This document shows positions 35,735 to 47,606 of a stretch of 64,000 bases of DNA, piece after piece (the first letter of the stretch is position 1; every line of letters begins with the position of its first letter). The notes below the pieces were generated by a model. It saw only the letters and a list, made by a program, of their open reading frames with translations. It did not search any database and was not told the origin of the DNA. Source of the DNA: Kwoniella botswanensis (taxonomy: Eukaryota; Basidiomycota; Tremellomycetes; Tremellales; Cryptococcaceae); contig NC_088601.1 of assembly GCF_036426115.1 (NCBI RefSeq), forward strand, positions 1,674,001 to 1,738,000. The letters run 5' to 3'. The position numbers and the translations under genes are program-made.

Positions 35735-36120
35735 CGTGAGTATATGGCTTACCGCGTGAGGAACCCCAGTTTCTGTCGAAGGAGACTGTTACCGTTGCTG
35801 TGGGCAGCGAGTGATATCTAGTAACAATAGGACAATTTTCGAATACTTGTTCACATGCTGAAAATCAATGAGATTTTCAATGTATCATCCTGCAGTATCC
35901 TGCAGAAGGAAAAAGATTGTCCATCAGTGATCTGTGCTTGACTGTTCTTAGACACACAGATTGATCAAAGGCGATCTCGTCACAGGATCTTCTCTACTGT
36001 CGTCTGCTGAAAACATGTGAATTATTCATAAGTAGTGTACCTATACACATGCCGTGGCATCAGGCTATCCTGAATATTTCCCATACTGTCCGTTTCGTCG
36101 ATTACCTTAGGTGATCATCT

Positions 36121-37260
36121 TTATCGATCGGCCTCTTTGCAGCTTTGATCGATCAGGTCATAACCGTCGCCACAGTCGGTCATCACGCATCGACCTGAGC
36201 TGCAAATAACACTGTACAGCGTAGTACCAGTCAATGCGGTGCAGCTTCGCAGCATCAGCATCGAGTTGACGAACTACAGAAGTGATACTCACTCTGTCCC
36301 TGCAGCACTGTCTACCACACCATATTGCCCATGCATACATCCACCACAAGATTCAGGATCCAACCCGGTGTCGAGACACTAGCACACATGTGTGTCAGCA
36401 TGCAGACATGCACCTATGATATGAGAGACTCACCTCGTAGCCTTCTGCCTCTGCTAGATTGCAAGCGGTCATTCCTAGAGGACAGAACACCTGCTCCGTC
36501 CTCTCTTTGATATCTAATCTCCCACGGTCACGGTGTTGCCTTTTGGCGAATCCACTAAGCATTGTACTTCCGATGTAAACCTACCAATCTCCGTAAGCAC
36601 AACCTGAAAGGGGGAGGTCGCTCCATGGATTAGAGTTATTATAGCAGGTGAAATATCCCTCAGCCTCGAATCCGACACGGGTCAAGTACAAGGTGGCGTA
36701 ACGGCTTTCGGAGCACATCGAGAAGCAGTTTTCTATGTTGTCAATCTGCTGAGCGGAGCCTCCTGGACATCCGGGGGATCGATAACAGGCATCGTATGAC
36801 CAGATACTATCTGCTCTCCAGACCTACATAGGGGTTTTGGAGAAGATTACTATTGTAAGCGTCTCATCATTGCCTATGTGAGCATATATAGGATGGAAGA
36901 CGACGTACACCGTAAAGATCAATGGCGTCTGGATGACAGATCTCTCCGGCCATATGCCGATAGTCTGGTGCTTTGTCTGAACAAGCACATCGTCGGGTGA
37001 ATGTCACACCACCGGTGGTGAGGGCCTCAAGTTGGTAGGTATACTCTCGGTTCTAAGAACGGCAGATAGCCTGAATCCCTAATATCAGCATGGGTAGAGG
37101 ATGAAAGTGATATGTTTCTTACCAGACAATCGTCAGTGGGGCCGAGGAAGTGCCACTCAGCGTTCAAGCCTTCAGTCACACCAGGTAAAAAACATCCAAC
37201 ATAGACTTCGGCCTCGGTTAGACCAATAAGGAAGAGGGTGACGAGGAGATGGTGTGACAT
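36121..37260 (-). pseudogene. CPL1-like gene copy 13, about two breaks
   Basis: Full-length copy, sister of copy 12. Start at 37260: MSHHLLVTLFLIGLTEA (signal peptide), then EVYVGCFLPGVTEG. Module A has REYTYQLEALTTGG and CACSDKAPDYRHMAG. Module B has DACYRSPGCPGGSAQQ, CFSMCSESRYATLYL and an altered final part. The linker is LSGFAKRQHRDRGRLD. The CPL1-like part shows CPLGMTACNLAEAEGYE, CLDTGLDPESCGGC, DCTALTGTTLYSVICSSGRC and DCGDGYDLIDQSCKEADR. About two interruptions are apparent in the module exons. At least one of them could be skipped by using a different splice acceptor, so the state of this copy is uncertain. Confidence 0.6.
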
Positions 37261-37693
37261 GATCGTAGAGGCTGATTATGTCCGTAGTATGGGATGCGAT
37301 GAGAACGAACGAGCTATTTGACAATGTAGAATACCTCTTTTAAGTTCTAGCTTATTCATCAGTACTCCATTTAACACCTGCTGACTGCCCAAACGTTACA
37401 AGAAGAATGAAATCGTCTATCATCGACTATCATGGCCAAGAGAATCCAAGCGGACGGTCCTGTGCACCACATAGCTTGTCATTAATGCGGAGATGATGGT
37501 ATTATAGCTCATTCATGCATTGCAAACAAGGACAGATTCACCCTTCAGGCAGCCGGGCAGCTTGGCGTGTGCGGATCTCATCAGCCAAGAGCATGCATGA
37601 GTATATCCTTAGTCAATTTTACAAGATGTTGATTGATTGCATGTTCGTACCCCAATTATCAACAATTATCGTCCACCTTGATTCCCCTTCTGG

Positions 37694-38935
37694 CTATTCG
37701 GGTATCACTGCCACGCAACGTTCATCCACCAATTGATAGTTGGATTCGCAGATCGACGCCGTACATCTACCCGCCATACATGTCACCCCAGAAGGAGATG
37801 TTCCAGGCAAGGTAGTGCAGCTATATTTCAAAAACCAAATCATCACCTGATCACCCAGAGCTAAGTGGATTTAGCTAACTCACTCAACTCCCACGGCATG
37901 TCCCTTAATTTCACTTCTATGAATACCAAACTCTCCGTGTGAACAACCACCACACGATTCTAACTCGTTGTCTGTGTCGATGCACTATTCAATGATGTCA
38001 GTAAAAAGATCTACCAAGAGCCATGCGACGATATACAATGGCATTCACAGCTGGACATTCAGCCGAACTCACTTCATAGCTCAGACCTTCGCCATCCATG
38101 ATATTGCAAGCCCTCTTTCCATCCGGACACAAGGACCAATCCGCCTTTCTAGCGTTCGACTCCCTTCTCTCCCTATCTCTTCGTCGAACAACATTCGAAG
38201 GTTGAGTCTCCCAGAACTTGAATTCGTAAGGGAAAGCGACATTAAATCCACACGTAGTAGGGAAAGTTTCTTCCCACCATCTAAAGCCCTCACACCAGCA
38301 TCCGGAAGGGTTTGAGTTATCGTCGTATACCACCTGAGCATATCGTGGACAGATTGAGATACATTCCAGAGCTGTCGTGGCTGAATGGAATAATGTGGGA
38401 CTACCGCTGCTGATACCCCAGCATAGACCGTTTTCCCCTCCTGTCCACCGCCATCGAGGGACATTAGCCGACACCTCGATGGCAAACATACATCAGTTAT
38501 GGACAGCGATCAGAGGTATCAAGGAGGCACTCACAGACACGACCGAATTTTCCTCAGCTGTACATAAAACCGCATCACCAACCATGTTCACCACAGAGGG
38601 TGCATCGTTCGAACAAAGACAATATTTATCGGTGCCGTGTTCGGCTGAAGGTTCGAAATGTGAATACGCATAAAGCCAGTCCGAAGCGATACAGTGGAGC
38701 TGAGATTTACATGAGGTTAGCCTAGCTTGTAGTTGTCGATATATCTGGGTGCTGGACATGAAGTAGAATAACTCACAAAGCAGTTCACATCGCTGGATGG
38801 CATAAGTTCCATGGATGTCCCATTGAGGACATCGGGATAAGAGTAGCATCCAATGAATATTTCATCTGCTTTGATGACTCGGAGCGTTAGGACCACTAAG
38901 AATGGTGTAATCGAGGCGAATGTCATCTTGGGCAT
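37694..38935 (-). CDS. CPL1-like secreted cysteine-rich protein, copy 14
   Basis: This copy looks whole and is the rightmost, first-transcribed-side member. Start at 38935 (MPKMTFASITPFLVVLTLRV); a Met three codons later is also possible. Then EIFIGCYSYPDVLNG. Module A has LHCIASDWLYAYSHFEP and YCLCSNDAPSVVNMVG. Module B has GLCWGISSGSPTLF, CISICPRYAQVVYDDN and CWCEGFRWWEETF. The linker is QPSNVVRRRDRERRESN, the most basic of the array. The CPL1-like part reads CPDGKRACNIMDGEGLSYE, CIDTDNELESCGGC, DCTTLPGTSPSGVTCMAGRC and ICESNYQLVDERCVAVIPE. Confidence 0.87.
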
Positions 38936-39605
38936 TTTCCGTCTGACAGCAAAAATGGACCTCGACGATTGTGTAAAGTAGAAAGTGAGTTCTATCTGTA
39001 GACACCTAATCATACAGTGACCATGGAGATAAGTATACAAACATGAGTAGATAAGAAGGGGAGCTCGAGTCCTAGCCTCTCCACGACTATAACAGCGCTT
39101 TCCCCTTTAACAGTTGATCATGTGCCCATCAGACCGTAAAGCCACCCATTCGGTCAGATCTGCCCGCGTTGGAATTAGGTCTATCGTCAACACATTTCTA
39201 ATCAGGCGATCAGTAACGGTCGATATGTTCTGGCCCGTGATGAGTGGGTATCGATGGTACTGATCATCGCCAGCAAGTGTTCTGATCACACAAGTGGTCA
39301 TGGCTGTTACCTCTGCCAACGAGGACGGAATCAAATCGAGACTAGTAATTGCCTCCACCTTGATACGGAGATTGGACAATCAACTCAACAACTGCGTCGA
39401 AATGTTCGTTATATTACCATATCTCTTCCTGCAATCCCCTATACGACATTGCCAACGCCCCACGAGCTACCCTCATCGAACAAATACCTCGCCAGGATCG
39501 ATATAGATCGTTTCTGTCCCATTGATTGCTCCATTTCCGACAATGCCTGAGCTTCAGTAGTCAATTCCCATTTTGGTTTGCCGAACAAAGGAAGCTGAAT
39601 TCACA
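38936..39605. promoter_or_regulatory. Divergent region between the CPL1-like array and TTI1
   Basis: About 670 bases separate the first array gene and TTI1, which read away from each other. A minus-strand open frame (39107-39379) has no signal peptide or motif and I do not call it. The boundary between array and housekeeping DNA is sharp. Confidence 0.35.
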
Positions 39606-42600
39606 ATGCCGATATCCACTCTACCTGTCGGAGGATCATCCAGACCTTCAATCTCCACATCCTCCTCCAGACAGTTGGGTGGACTATCAGATATGGCGAA
39701 TAGGATGGCCAGGATGGAAGCGTTCCGAAAGGTGAGCTAGCTGGTTTGCCCTGCAACTCTGATGTTAGCTGACTTGTTCGCAGCTCAAGCCAACATGTGT
39801 AGCATTGATGGCTATAGCTGCTCAAGCACCAAGCTCTTACTCTCAGCATGCTCGACTGATAGATAAGCTGCTATCTGATCTTCACACTATCCCTCAAACA
39901 TCTCTTGATCCAGCGGTAATCAACTATATCCTTTTCCCTCTCACTTCCATCCTACGCCAATCCAATCCAGCGAATCTACCTGATCAATTCTTAGAATCTG
40001 CTTTTAGGCTTTTAGGATATACCACTTCAGCTTGGAAGAAATGTGCAGGAGGGATGGAAGTCGTAGCTTGGGAGCAATTATGGAGATTCTGTATAGCTGC
40101 CGTTGGACCTAGAAGTAAGGACAACAAGGGTAAAGGCAAAGAGAAAGAAGGGAATCAAGAACTCCAGTATCAAGCTGTCCAGCTACTCACCGCATTACTG
40201 AATCCTATCAGCTTAGACAATCATGGTCTTCCTCATCCTACCCCCTCGATGCTCGATAAGGTGTCCAGCTCGAAATCCCCGTTACTTCCTACGCTCTTCC
40301 AAACCATCACGTTCGGACTTGAAACTAGTTCCCCTTCACCCCCATATCATCGACTTCAGTTGTCCTCCCTCAAGCTCCTCCGGCCGCTCATCAAGGTATA
40401 CCTGAAAGGGAAACATGAGGTTCTCGCCGCCGTTCTACCAGGGGTGATCAGCTCGATGGCCAAATTAGTTCAAAGTGTAGGGGCCAGTCTGAAAGGGGAA
40501 GTCGCACAGGAGGTCCTAGGTTTAATAGAAGATGTGGTTATATCGACTTTGAACGACGAAGATCTGAGAGATTTAGGGCTGTTGAGACCGATAGTCGATG
40601 ATCTCAGTCAATTAGCTGAAGATTGGAATACGTCGGATGAACCTTTTCCACCAGATCAACCTACTCCACCATCACCAGCTTCTTCAACTTCATCTAAACT
40701 GACAAATCCATTCCCACCTCTCACCGCTTCTTATCTCTCCTTTACATCCGCTCAACTCCAGAATGCCCTTCCTCCAATTATATCGACTTTGTCCGGTCAT
40801 ACTTCCGATCTACCTCGTCATGCAGTCATAACCCTGACCTCCTCAATCATTCAATCATGTCATGAATCCCTTTCCTCTCTTCAACCTCGATGTCTGGCTT
40901 CGCTCTTGTCACTATCACAAGATACATTCGATCCGGTGCGGTATGATGCCAGGCGAAAGTTACGACTGCTGCTAGAGAATCAACGGTTATCTTTACAGCC
41001 CTTGTTGCTAGATATCCTGAGTAACGGTGTGAACTCGCTGTCTAGATTGGTCACTTCGGAACAGGACAAGAAGGTCGATGAGGTAGCGAGATTGATCACG
41101 GCAATTGCTCAAACGTCTTTAGAGGTCAAACAAGGTAACAACGCTATAGGGGACTTGCTAGGCCCAAAAGGCGGAGTAGAAAAGTGGAGTTGGGCTCTAT
41201 TGAATTGCTTAGAATTCGGTCGACCTAACGGATGGTCAGCTTCTGATAATTCTGCTGAAAGAATAGCTCAGCTAGGATGGCAACATAACACAACATCTAC
41301 TGCTGTACCTCTTCTTCTGGCTGGTGATGGATCTACGCAATCTGGAAATTCTTTTCCTCATGTCCCCTTACGGTATGTTGAGTCTGAGTCTACCTCAAAG
41401 TCTTTAGCGGAAATGCTACGATCTTTAGGAGCCGCAGGTGGCGAAACAGCCTTACATACTGTGGAGTATTTCATCCTGTTTGCGAAAGCGAATAGTAGGA
41501 GGCAAGTGGCCAAGTCTGTTTCGGCGATTTGGGTTTGTGAAAGACTGTTAGAAGGTATAAAATCTGCTCAGCTGGAAAGCGCAGAAGGCAAGATTAGTAA
41601 GGCTGTTAGAAAGATGAGTAGGGAAATTGTCAAAACATTAGTAACTATCTCCGAAGAGGAAGAAGACTTGGACGGACAGGAAGATGAATATTTGAATTAC
41701 ACAGAAGATCCGAACGCCGAAGCATTAGTCCCCATAGAACGGACTCAGGGGATAGATACTCTTACTACTTTACTCGATCGAAAACCCGTACCAAATACCA
41801 GAGCATCCATCGAGACTCGTCGATTGCACGCCCAAGCTCAACACGCTCTTCTCGCTTGTCTATCACTTCAAACCCTCACTCTGACATCTCAGATCCTCTC
41901 ATCGTCCTTCCGGCCATTACTACTCACCGCGTTATACGTCCTCCTTTCTCATCTCGCTTCTCCTCAACCTATCATTCGGGAATATGCCACCACCGCTCTT
42001 CATCAGATATCATATAATATTGGATACGCCAGTCCGCAAAACATGGTTCTAGACAACGTAGACTACGTAATTAACATTGTAACATTGCATCTTCTACCCG
42101 CAAGACTATCTCCCACTGCGCCATCAGTATTGATAGCCATGATCAAACTTGTTGGATCGGACATCGTACCGATGGTTCATGATTTGGTGGATGAAATATT
42201 TGATGCTTTAGATGATTACCATGGATACGAAGCTCTTGCAAGTAGCTTGTTGGCTGTTCTCGGAACGTTGATTGAGGTCATGAATGATGAGATTGCCTCT
42301 GAAGGTTTAAGTGAGGAAAGGCGTAATAAGCTGAATGAAATGAGAAGAGTGGAGAGGCCACCTGGTCCCAAAGAGGATTTCGAAATTTTCTTTGGGTGGT
42401 GGGAAGAAAGGAATAAAAGGAGGGAAGAGGAGATAGGGGAGATTCTCGAGAGAGCTCCTCAGCATGCTTGGGGTACAGGTGATATCCCCTCAACCGAACA
42501 GCAAAATGGAGAAGAGGAAGAAAATGGTCAACCTGAAAATCCTGTTGATGATGAAGAGAACCCCCCTACTCGAACTCAAAGTGTGTGTATCAGAATTCTG

Positions 42601-43299
42601 GAGAAATCTATTTTCTTCTTAACTCATAATTCACCTTTCCTACGATACAAAATCCTCTCAATCATCTCCAATGCTACTATGGTGTTATCAAGAGGAAATA
42701 GAGAGAAAGAACTATTACCGCTTATCGACAAATCTTGGAATTCCATATTGAATCGTTTAGATGAGAAGGATCATCCGTATATCGTCATGGAAGCTTGTGA
42801 GGTGATTGAGAAATTATGTGAAGAATTGGGCGACTTCATGTCGAAGAGAGTAATAGATCATGTATGGCCTCGGATTAAGATCTTATTGAAAAATCAGTGG
42901 GAAAACGATAAGAAATCTGCTTTGGCCAAACGCACCACTTCAGGACGGGGATATACTAGTGGAAAAGGAATGGATAAGTATAGTACCTCTCATAGATTAC
43001 ATCGATCCGTCCTAAAGATCTTGTTGTTCATCATAAGAGAAGTACCAGTGGATGATCTGGTAATTTGGGAAATTACCGTAATCTCTCGACCATTCTTAGA
43101 TCGACGAATCAATGAGGAATTACAAGGACTAGCAATTGGAGTTTATCAGGAAATGATGAAGCGCAATGGAGACGGGACGTGGTTGGTGCTTAATGCTACT
43201 GCGGGAGAAGTACAGGGCGATTTGGGTAGTTGGAAATATCTAAGGGAAGAAGGTCTGGAGATGACCGAGAACATTAAGAAAATTTTGGTCAATGGCTGA
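39606..43299 (+). CDS. TTI1: TTI1-like subunit of the TTT complex (HEAT-repeat protein)
   Basis: Tel2-interacting protein 1 helps Tel2 and Tti2 stabilise PIKK kinases (TOR, ATM, ATR) after their synthesis. A small first exon (start 39606: MPISTLPVGGSSRPSISTSS) is joined by one intron (about 39731-39783) to a single very large exon beginning LKPTCVALMAIAAQ. The total is about 1,213 residues, a typical length. The protein is all helical with many HEAT-like repeats, for example HARLIDKLLSDLHTIPQ, LLGYTTSAWKKCAGGMEV, PLRYVESESTSKSLAEM and the C-terminal ILEKSIFFLTHNSPFLRYKI followed by ACEVIEKLCEELGDFMSK and HRSVLKILLFIIREVPVDD. The large uninterrupted exon is unlike most genes here. The family call rests on length, helical pattern and the C-terminal block. 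Confidence 0.85.
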
Positions 43300-43342
43300 T
43301 CATCGCCAAACTGTTGTATGCATATATGTTGAGTTTATATGG

Positions 43343-45048
43343 TTATAGTTGACTAGGCATGTGCAATTGTCGTAAGATCACACCTCCTTCCTTCAGTACG
43401 GCTGCAGACGCTTCGTCCATACTGTAACTCTGATTGTAAACTACTTCGCGGACACCACATTGAACGATCTTGACTGAACATCTGAGACATGGGCAACTGG
43501 TAGAAGAAAATCAGCAATAATCCCGTAATCAATCCTAGGGACCAGAAAAGAATATAGTAGACATGCCGAAGAGGAGCTGTCAAGTAGGCGACCAAAAAGA
43601 AAAGACGGGAAAGAACCATGCAATAATGATAGCGGGGAGGCCAATGCGTGATACGAAAACCTGAGTGGGAACTAGCAGATGGAAAAGCAACTCACGTATT
43701 GCAATATATAACAGAGTCATCCCCTATTCTCTCACGACCGGCTTCCAATAGGGCATTCTCCTCAGCATGCAAGCACAGACATTCGTCCACTATAAAGGGG
43801 ACAAATCAATCAGTACTTGCTATAATGGAGTGATATCTTTTTGTCTCTCCATTCCGATACATCGGTCAGCAGGAGGGAATTCATAACTCACATGCTTCAC
43901 CACCCCTTGCAGAACCATTACACCTCCTACATCCGCCCATATTACAATTCTTTGTTCCTCTCGGAGTTCCGTTATACCCCGTTGACAAGATCCGCTTGGA
44001 TCTGACGAGCAGAGCTCCAACACGTCGTTTCATACAGTTTGAACGGTGAGATGCTAACGATGCGAGAGTCTATAGTAGAACATCAGCCCATCTCATCTGT
44101 GACAACTCACATTTTCACATGTCATATGCGTGGTACTTTTACTCACCATGAAATAAGTATCCCAACCAGGTCTCAACCTCTCCTCATCAATTAGATTCAG
44201 CCTATCCAAATACCCCTCCAAATCCTGGACCGTAGGGAAATTATTACATATGGAAATCTGAGCTAAAGATAGCGATCGCTTGAAATCAGTTTGTGGGTGT
44301 TGCGAGAGTGATGAAGATGGTATGGAAGGTAATGAGCCGTTTAGGAGTGTATCATGAGATTGGATAAATTCCTCGAGCGAAAGCAATGAACCATTTGCAG
44401 ATGCTCTACAGGCCAGATATGATCGATCGTTAGTCTAGTCAACATATTCCATCGATTTCAGGAGATGTGAAGATCACTCACCGTATCTTCTCTCTTTCGT
44501 ATCTTGCTAGTATAGGTCCATCTACACTGACACACAAGAAGAACGGACGCTTGACGAATGGTTCAATCTCCTCGTAACTTGTCAAGTCGGTTGTCACATG
44601 GTGTGAGAGCCAATTGCGAGTGATGAAATCGAGCAAGGATGACTGAGAAGTGAAGCTTAGATTTGAGGACGGTGATTCAAGAAGGGTCGACTGCAGACAA
44701 TTACCAATGGAAGTCAGCTAGCTTGTCGAATGGACCATGGTATCACATACCAATGCTGTCAAGAATCACTTACAGGTGTGGGTGTCGTACTAGATGTCAC
44801 ACTTAATTCGTTCATAGGTTGATCCAGCTCGTTTCCGCTCTTTATATACTGTTCAATCAGTCTCAAAGATACCAGCGCGACCTCTACGACACGTCCAGGG
44901 GATTAGACCAACTCACTATCTTAGCCTGATCTACGACGGCTTTACCTTTCCTCTCCAGCCTTACTCTCTTGAACCCATATTTCTTCTCGAGGTATTCCAA
45001 GATGGTCTGCTTACCTGACGAAGGTGTACCTATGATTGCTATGAACAT
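43343..45048 (-). CDS. DCD1: Deoxycytidylate deaminase with N-terminal P-loop domain
   Basis: This enzyme converts dCMP to dUMP, supplying thymidylate synthesis, and contributes to dNTP balance. Start at 45048: MFIAIIGTPSSGKQTILEYL, a P-loop (GTPSSGKQT) followed by EKKYGFKRVRLERKGKAV. This nucleotide-kinase-like N-terminal half (FVKRPFFLCVSVDGP, RYEREKIR, WDTYFM) is found in fungal Dcd1. The deaminase domain follows: LASLASHRSNCMKRRVGALL, RILSTGYNGTPRGTKNC, CLCLHAEENALLEAG (zinc His and catalytic Glu), and after an intron CPCLRCSVKIVQCGVREV (the two zinc Cys). It ends LRQLHMPSQL. Introns split the two zinc-binding halves. It is convergent with TTI1, with about 45 bases between stops. Confidence 0.92.
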
Positions 45049-45347
45049 GGTGATTCTATCGGATTATTGTGCTGGATCAAGAGTAACGGCGAAAGTGAAC
45101 ATCTGATTGACTTTTTTTGTCTTTTGATTGCTCATCAATACGCGTACTCGGTCGCGTCAAGCGCATTGACGTCGTCGATCAATCAACCTCCACTCTGAAC
45201 GTCCATCTCTCTCACCTCTGGGTATAGTACTCCCTAGCCGCTGCACAGCGACCTTAGTACGGAATACTAAGTTGCATCTCACATGGGCAAACATCGAGTA
45301 TCAACAATATACATAATAGCTCATCATATCTGCGTCAGTCCAGGAAT

Positions 45348-46961
45348 TCACAGGTCTTGAGTTACCATTTTGACAGCTCTCGATCGCGCATCCATTTCAT
45401 CCTCCAGTGAAGCTTTGAAAGCTTGACCTGGTTCACCGAAACATGCACAAAGTCCTGCAGTCTCTGCCCAATGTTCATGTATCTTCACCTTTAGCCTTTC
45501 TATAACCACTCCAGCTGGTCTCATGAAGCCCGTTCTCGACTTGGTTATCGAGACCATATGAGGTATCTTGAAGCTCTCAGCCATATTTGACAAGTCACCC
45601 GGAAGAGCATCATCTAGATTATTAGTGGAAGAGGTGGAATATATAGGCGAGGGTGCTTCGGCCAATCCATGCAAGTCCGATAACAGATGTATTGGCCTTT
45701 CATATATCCATGACCTTATAGCACCTTCGGCTCTGGCAAGCGATCCACCTAATTTATCGCCATTCATATCTTCCCCAATGATCGAGTAATGCAGCACAAC
45801 GGATATAGAATGCTGTATCGATGCGTATTCCGTTCCATCAGGACAGGAGGGTAAAGCTCCTATGACTGGAGAGGGTAGTCGGGTACGTAAGGTAGTTACG
45901 AATGTCGGATTTGACAGCGATTTCGGTAAGCTTTCGTTAATGCTGGTAGCCTCACTTCCTCTCCAAAGGTACTCTGCACTGCTCGGTTGAGCTCGCCCGG
46001 GTAGTCTACATATAGAGGAGGATTGGTTCTTCTGTCCAATCGTGTAGATGTCTTTGAATATTACATTACGTTCATTCGGCTCTACGGGCTGGGTCAACTG
46101 ATAGAGTGATACATCCCAGCCATGTACAGTCAGGATGGGAGGTAGATTGCGCAGAGTGAGGTGAAGGGTGTATGATGATCCCAATGTCGCCTATCCCGGA
46201 GGTTTATTAGCATAGGATGTATCATCCGTGCATCGCAGACTTGATCACTTACATATTCCTCCTCGGATTTTAACGAAACATCCACTCCAATACTTGGTAT
46301 CCTACTTTCTGCTGACCAACTTGAAGTATTTACCTGATCAAGATACGATTCCGGTCCGTATATATGAACATCCTTCGTGGACATCGCCAAGATGGGTGAT
46401 CCTGAGACAGGATGGGCATGTGCTTGCTTCCGTTTCAGCCGCAATCTCGGTATGATTGTACCTCTTGAAAGCCTAGAAGTAGATCTGTGATAGGCCGGTG
46501 GATGATTTGGAATGATCGCATGGAGAGTATGGACTATTCGGTCGAAATGTGTTGAACGTGTGTAAGGATTTTGTCGATTGAGAGTGAGGGAAAATTCAAA
46601 GCTTTTCAATTAGTATATCTCATCAGCGACATTCTCAGTACAGGCAAACAGGATCAGTGCTACAGATAATCAAGATAAAGACTCACTCAGTGTTCCCTCT
46701 TTCTATCCAATGATCACTCTCCAAAATAGTAGTCCTGGAACATCCTTGCACCTCACATGGCGACCATTTACCGCCTATCTCACTGCGCCGCTGGATTGTA
46801 CTGATAAGAAGAACTTCCAAGCCTGGTAATCTATAGCCGGATGGAGTGGTAAGGTGGACACAGCCAGACAGCGTAAGGTCATCTGGCGTGCACGTGCCAC
46901 AAGGTAAATAGATGGGTGATTGGTATAACTGAGCGCTGAGCTGTAACATTGGATGAAGCAA
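45348..46961 (-). CDS. Arrestin-like (N-domain) protein
   Basis: This looks like a fungal arrestin-related protein, a class that often links ubiquitin ligases to membrane proteins. The start at 46961 gives MLHPMLQLSAQLYQSPIYLP. The N-terminal beta-sandwich shows LTLSGCVHLTTPSGYRLPGL, then ILESDHWIERGNTE. After an intron comes FEFSLTLNRQNPYTRSTHFD, with DRIVHTLHAIIPN, the position where arrestins have the phrase about a lower or equal sandwich edge. Later strands are SSYTLHLTLRNLPPILTV, GWDVSLYQLTQPVEP and QHSISVVLHYSIIGED. No PPxY motif was seen. The fold call is from pattern only, so moderate confidence; the gene and exons themselves look solid. Confidence 0.7.
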
Positions 46962-47351
46962 TCTTTATGAGACTTAAGTTTATCGGACATCTCGACTCTT
47001 CTGCGTTAACATGATATATATATACATATATATATATATATGCATTTGTATATGCGTGTTCGCGGATCGATTGTTATTGGATGATGATTAGCATCAAGAC
47101 GACACCAAATGAAAGAAGTTCCATTCAACAGTTTAGCAGTTTAAACTTTCATCCGAGACAGCCGTTTATCAGTGAAGTGAACCGAAGTATCTCCGAAGCA
47201 TGGTATAACTACAGGTGTACTCGATAGGATATGATCAAGTCGAGTAAGAAAGATCAGATGCATATTGGTCAAGTCTGTAGATTTGGATGTGTTCATCCTT
47301 TTGGATAGCTTCATGGTTGATACAAAACAGGTGTCCATGCTCCACATGCAT
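46962..47351. other. Intergenic with AT microsatellite
   Basis: This spacer upstream of the arrestin-like gene carries a (TA)n-type tract at about 47009-47042 with a CATA interruption. It probably contains the arrestin-like gene promoter. Confidence 0.4.
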
Positions 47352-47606
47352 TTACAGTCGCCCGAGCTGCTCGGTCATGCCTGCAAAGGAAGATCTTTGT
47401 CAGCGGATAGCTCAGCAGCGATTTGTCGGCCAAAAATGAAACGTACCTACTCGTGATTCAGAAATGACCTCTCGGATCCGCTTCTCTGTGCTTTCTTCCC
47501 ATAATGAGTAGCATCGGAGTGATGCATGGTGGTCAAAGCAATGTGGGACTTTTAGGACGCAAAAGACAGGGCCAATCATTTCATCAGCTACGGCAGTACC
47601 GACCAT
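47352..47606 (-). CDS. Possible small unknown protein (weak)
   Basis: A short spliced frame gives MVGTAVADEMIGPVFCVLKV, PHCFDHHASLRCYSLWEES and TEKRIREVISESR. A possible intron then leads to MTEQLGRL with TAA at 47352-47354. A good acceptor just upstream (TTTTGCAG near 47614-47621) suggests that a further 5' exon may exist. It resembles nothing I know. It may be a real small gene or a relic. Codon periodicity is the only support. Confidence 0.25.

Larger units (their letters stand above)
16427..38935 (-). repeat. Tandem array of 14 CPL1-like secreted protein genes
   Basis: Fourteen head-to-tail copies of one gene family lie on the minus strand, each about 1.15-1.2 kb and separated mostly by 0.3-0.6 kb. 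The shared design is a signal peptide, a first cysteine module with GCF near its start, a second module with C...C..YxYA...C.C, a basic linker with a dibasic pair, and a CPL1-like domain. That last domain has the core C(I/L)DTxxELESCGGC, then DCTxLxG...VxCxxGxC and CxxGYxL. Introns recur at matching positions, including one just before the CIDT exon and one just before DCT. Copies 1, 3, 4, 5, 12 and 14 look whole, while 2, 6, 7, 8, 9, 10, 11 and 13 look broken or partial. Spacers contain no other genes I can support. Confidence 0.92.

Noticed and set aside
37968-38315. Plus-strand open frame within copy 14
   Set aside because: Shadow of the minus-strand gene, with no independent support.
43353-43644. 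Hydrophobic minus-strand frames suggesting a small membrane protein
   Set aside because: They fall in the last intron and shifted frames of DCD1; the zinc-binding exon is read in another frame.
47009-47042. TA-rich tract as a possible origin or telomere-like repeat
   Set aside because: Short, simple dinucleotide microsatellite in a spacer, with no other supporting signal.
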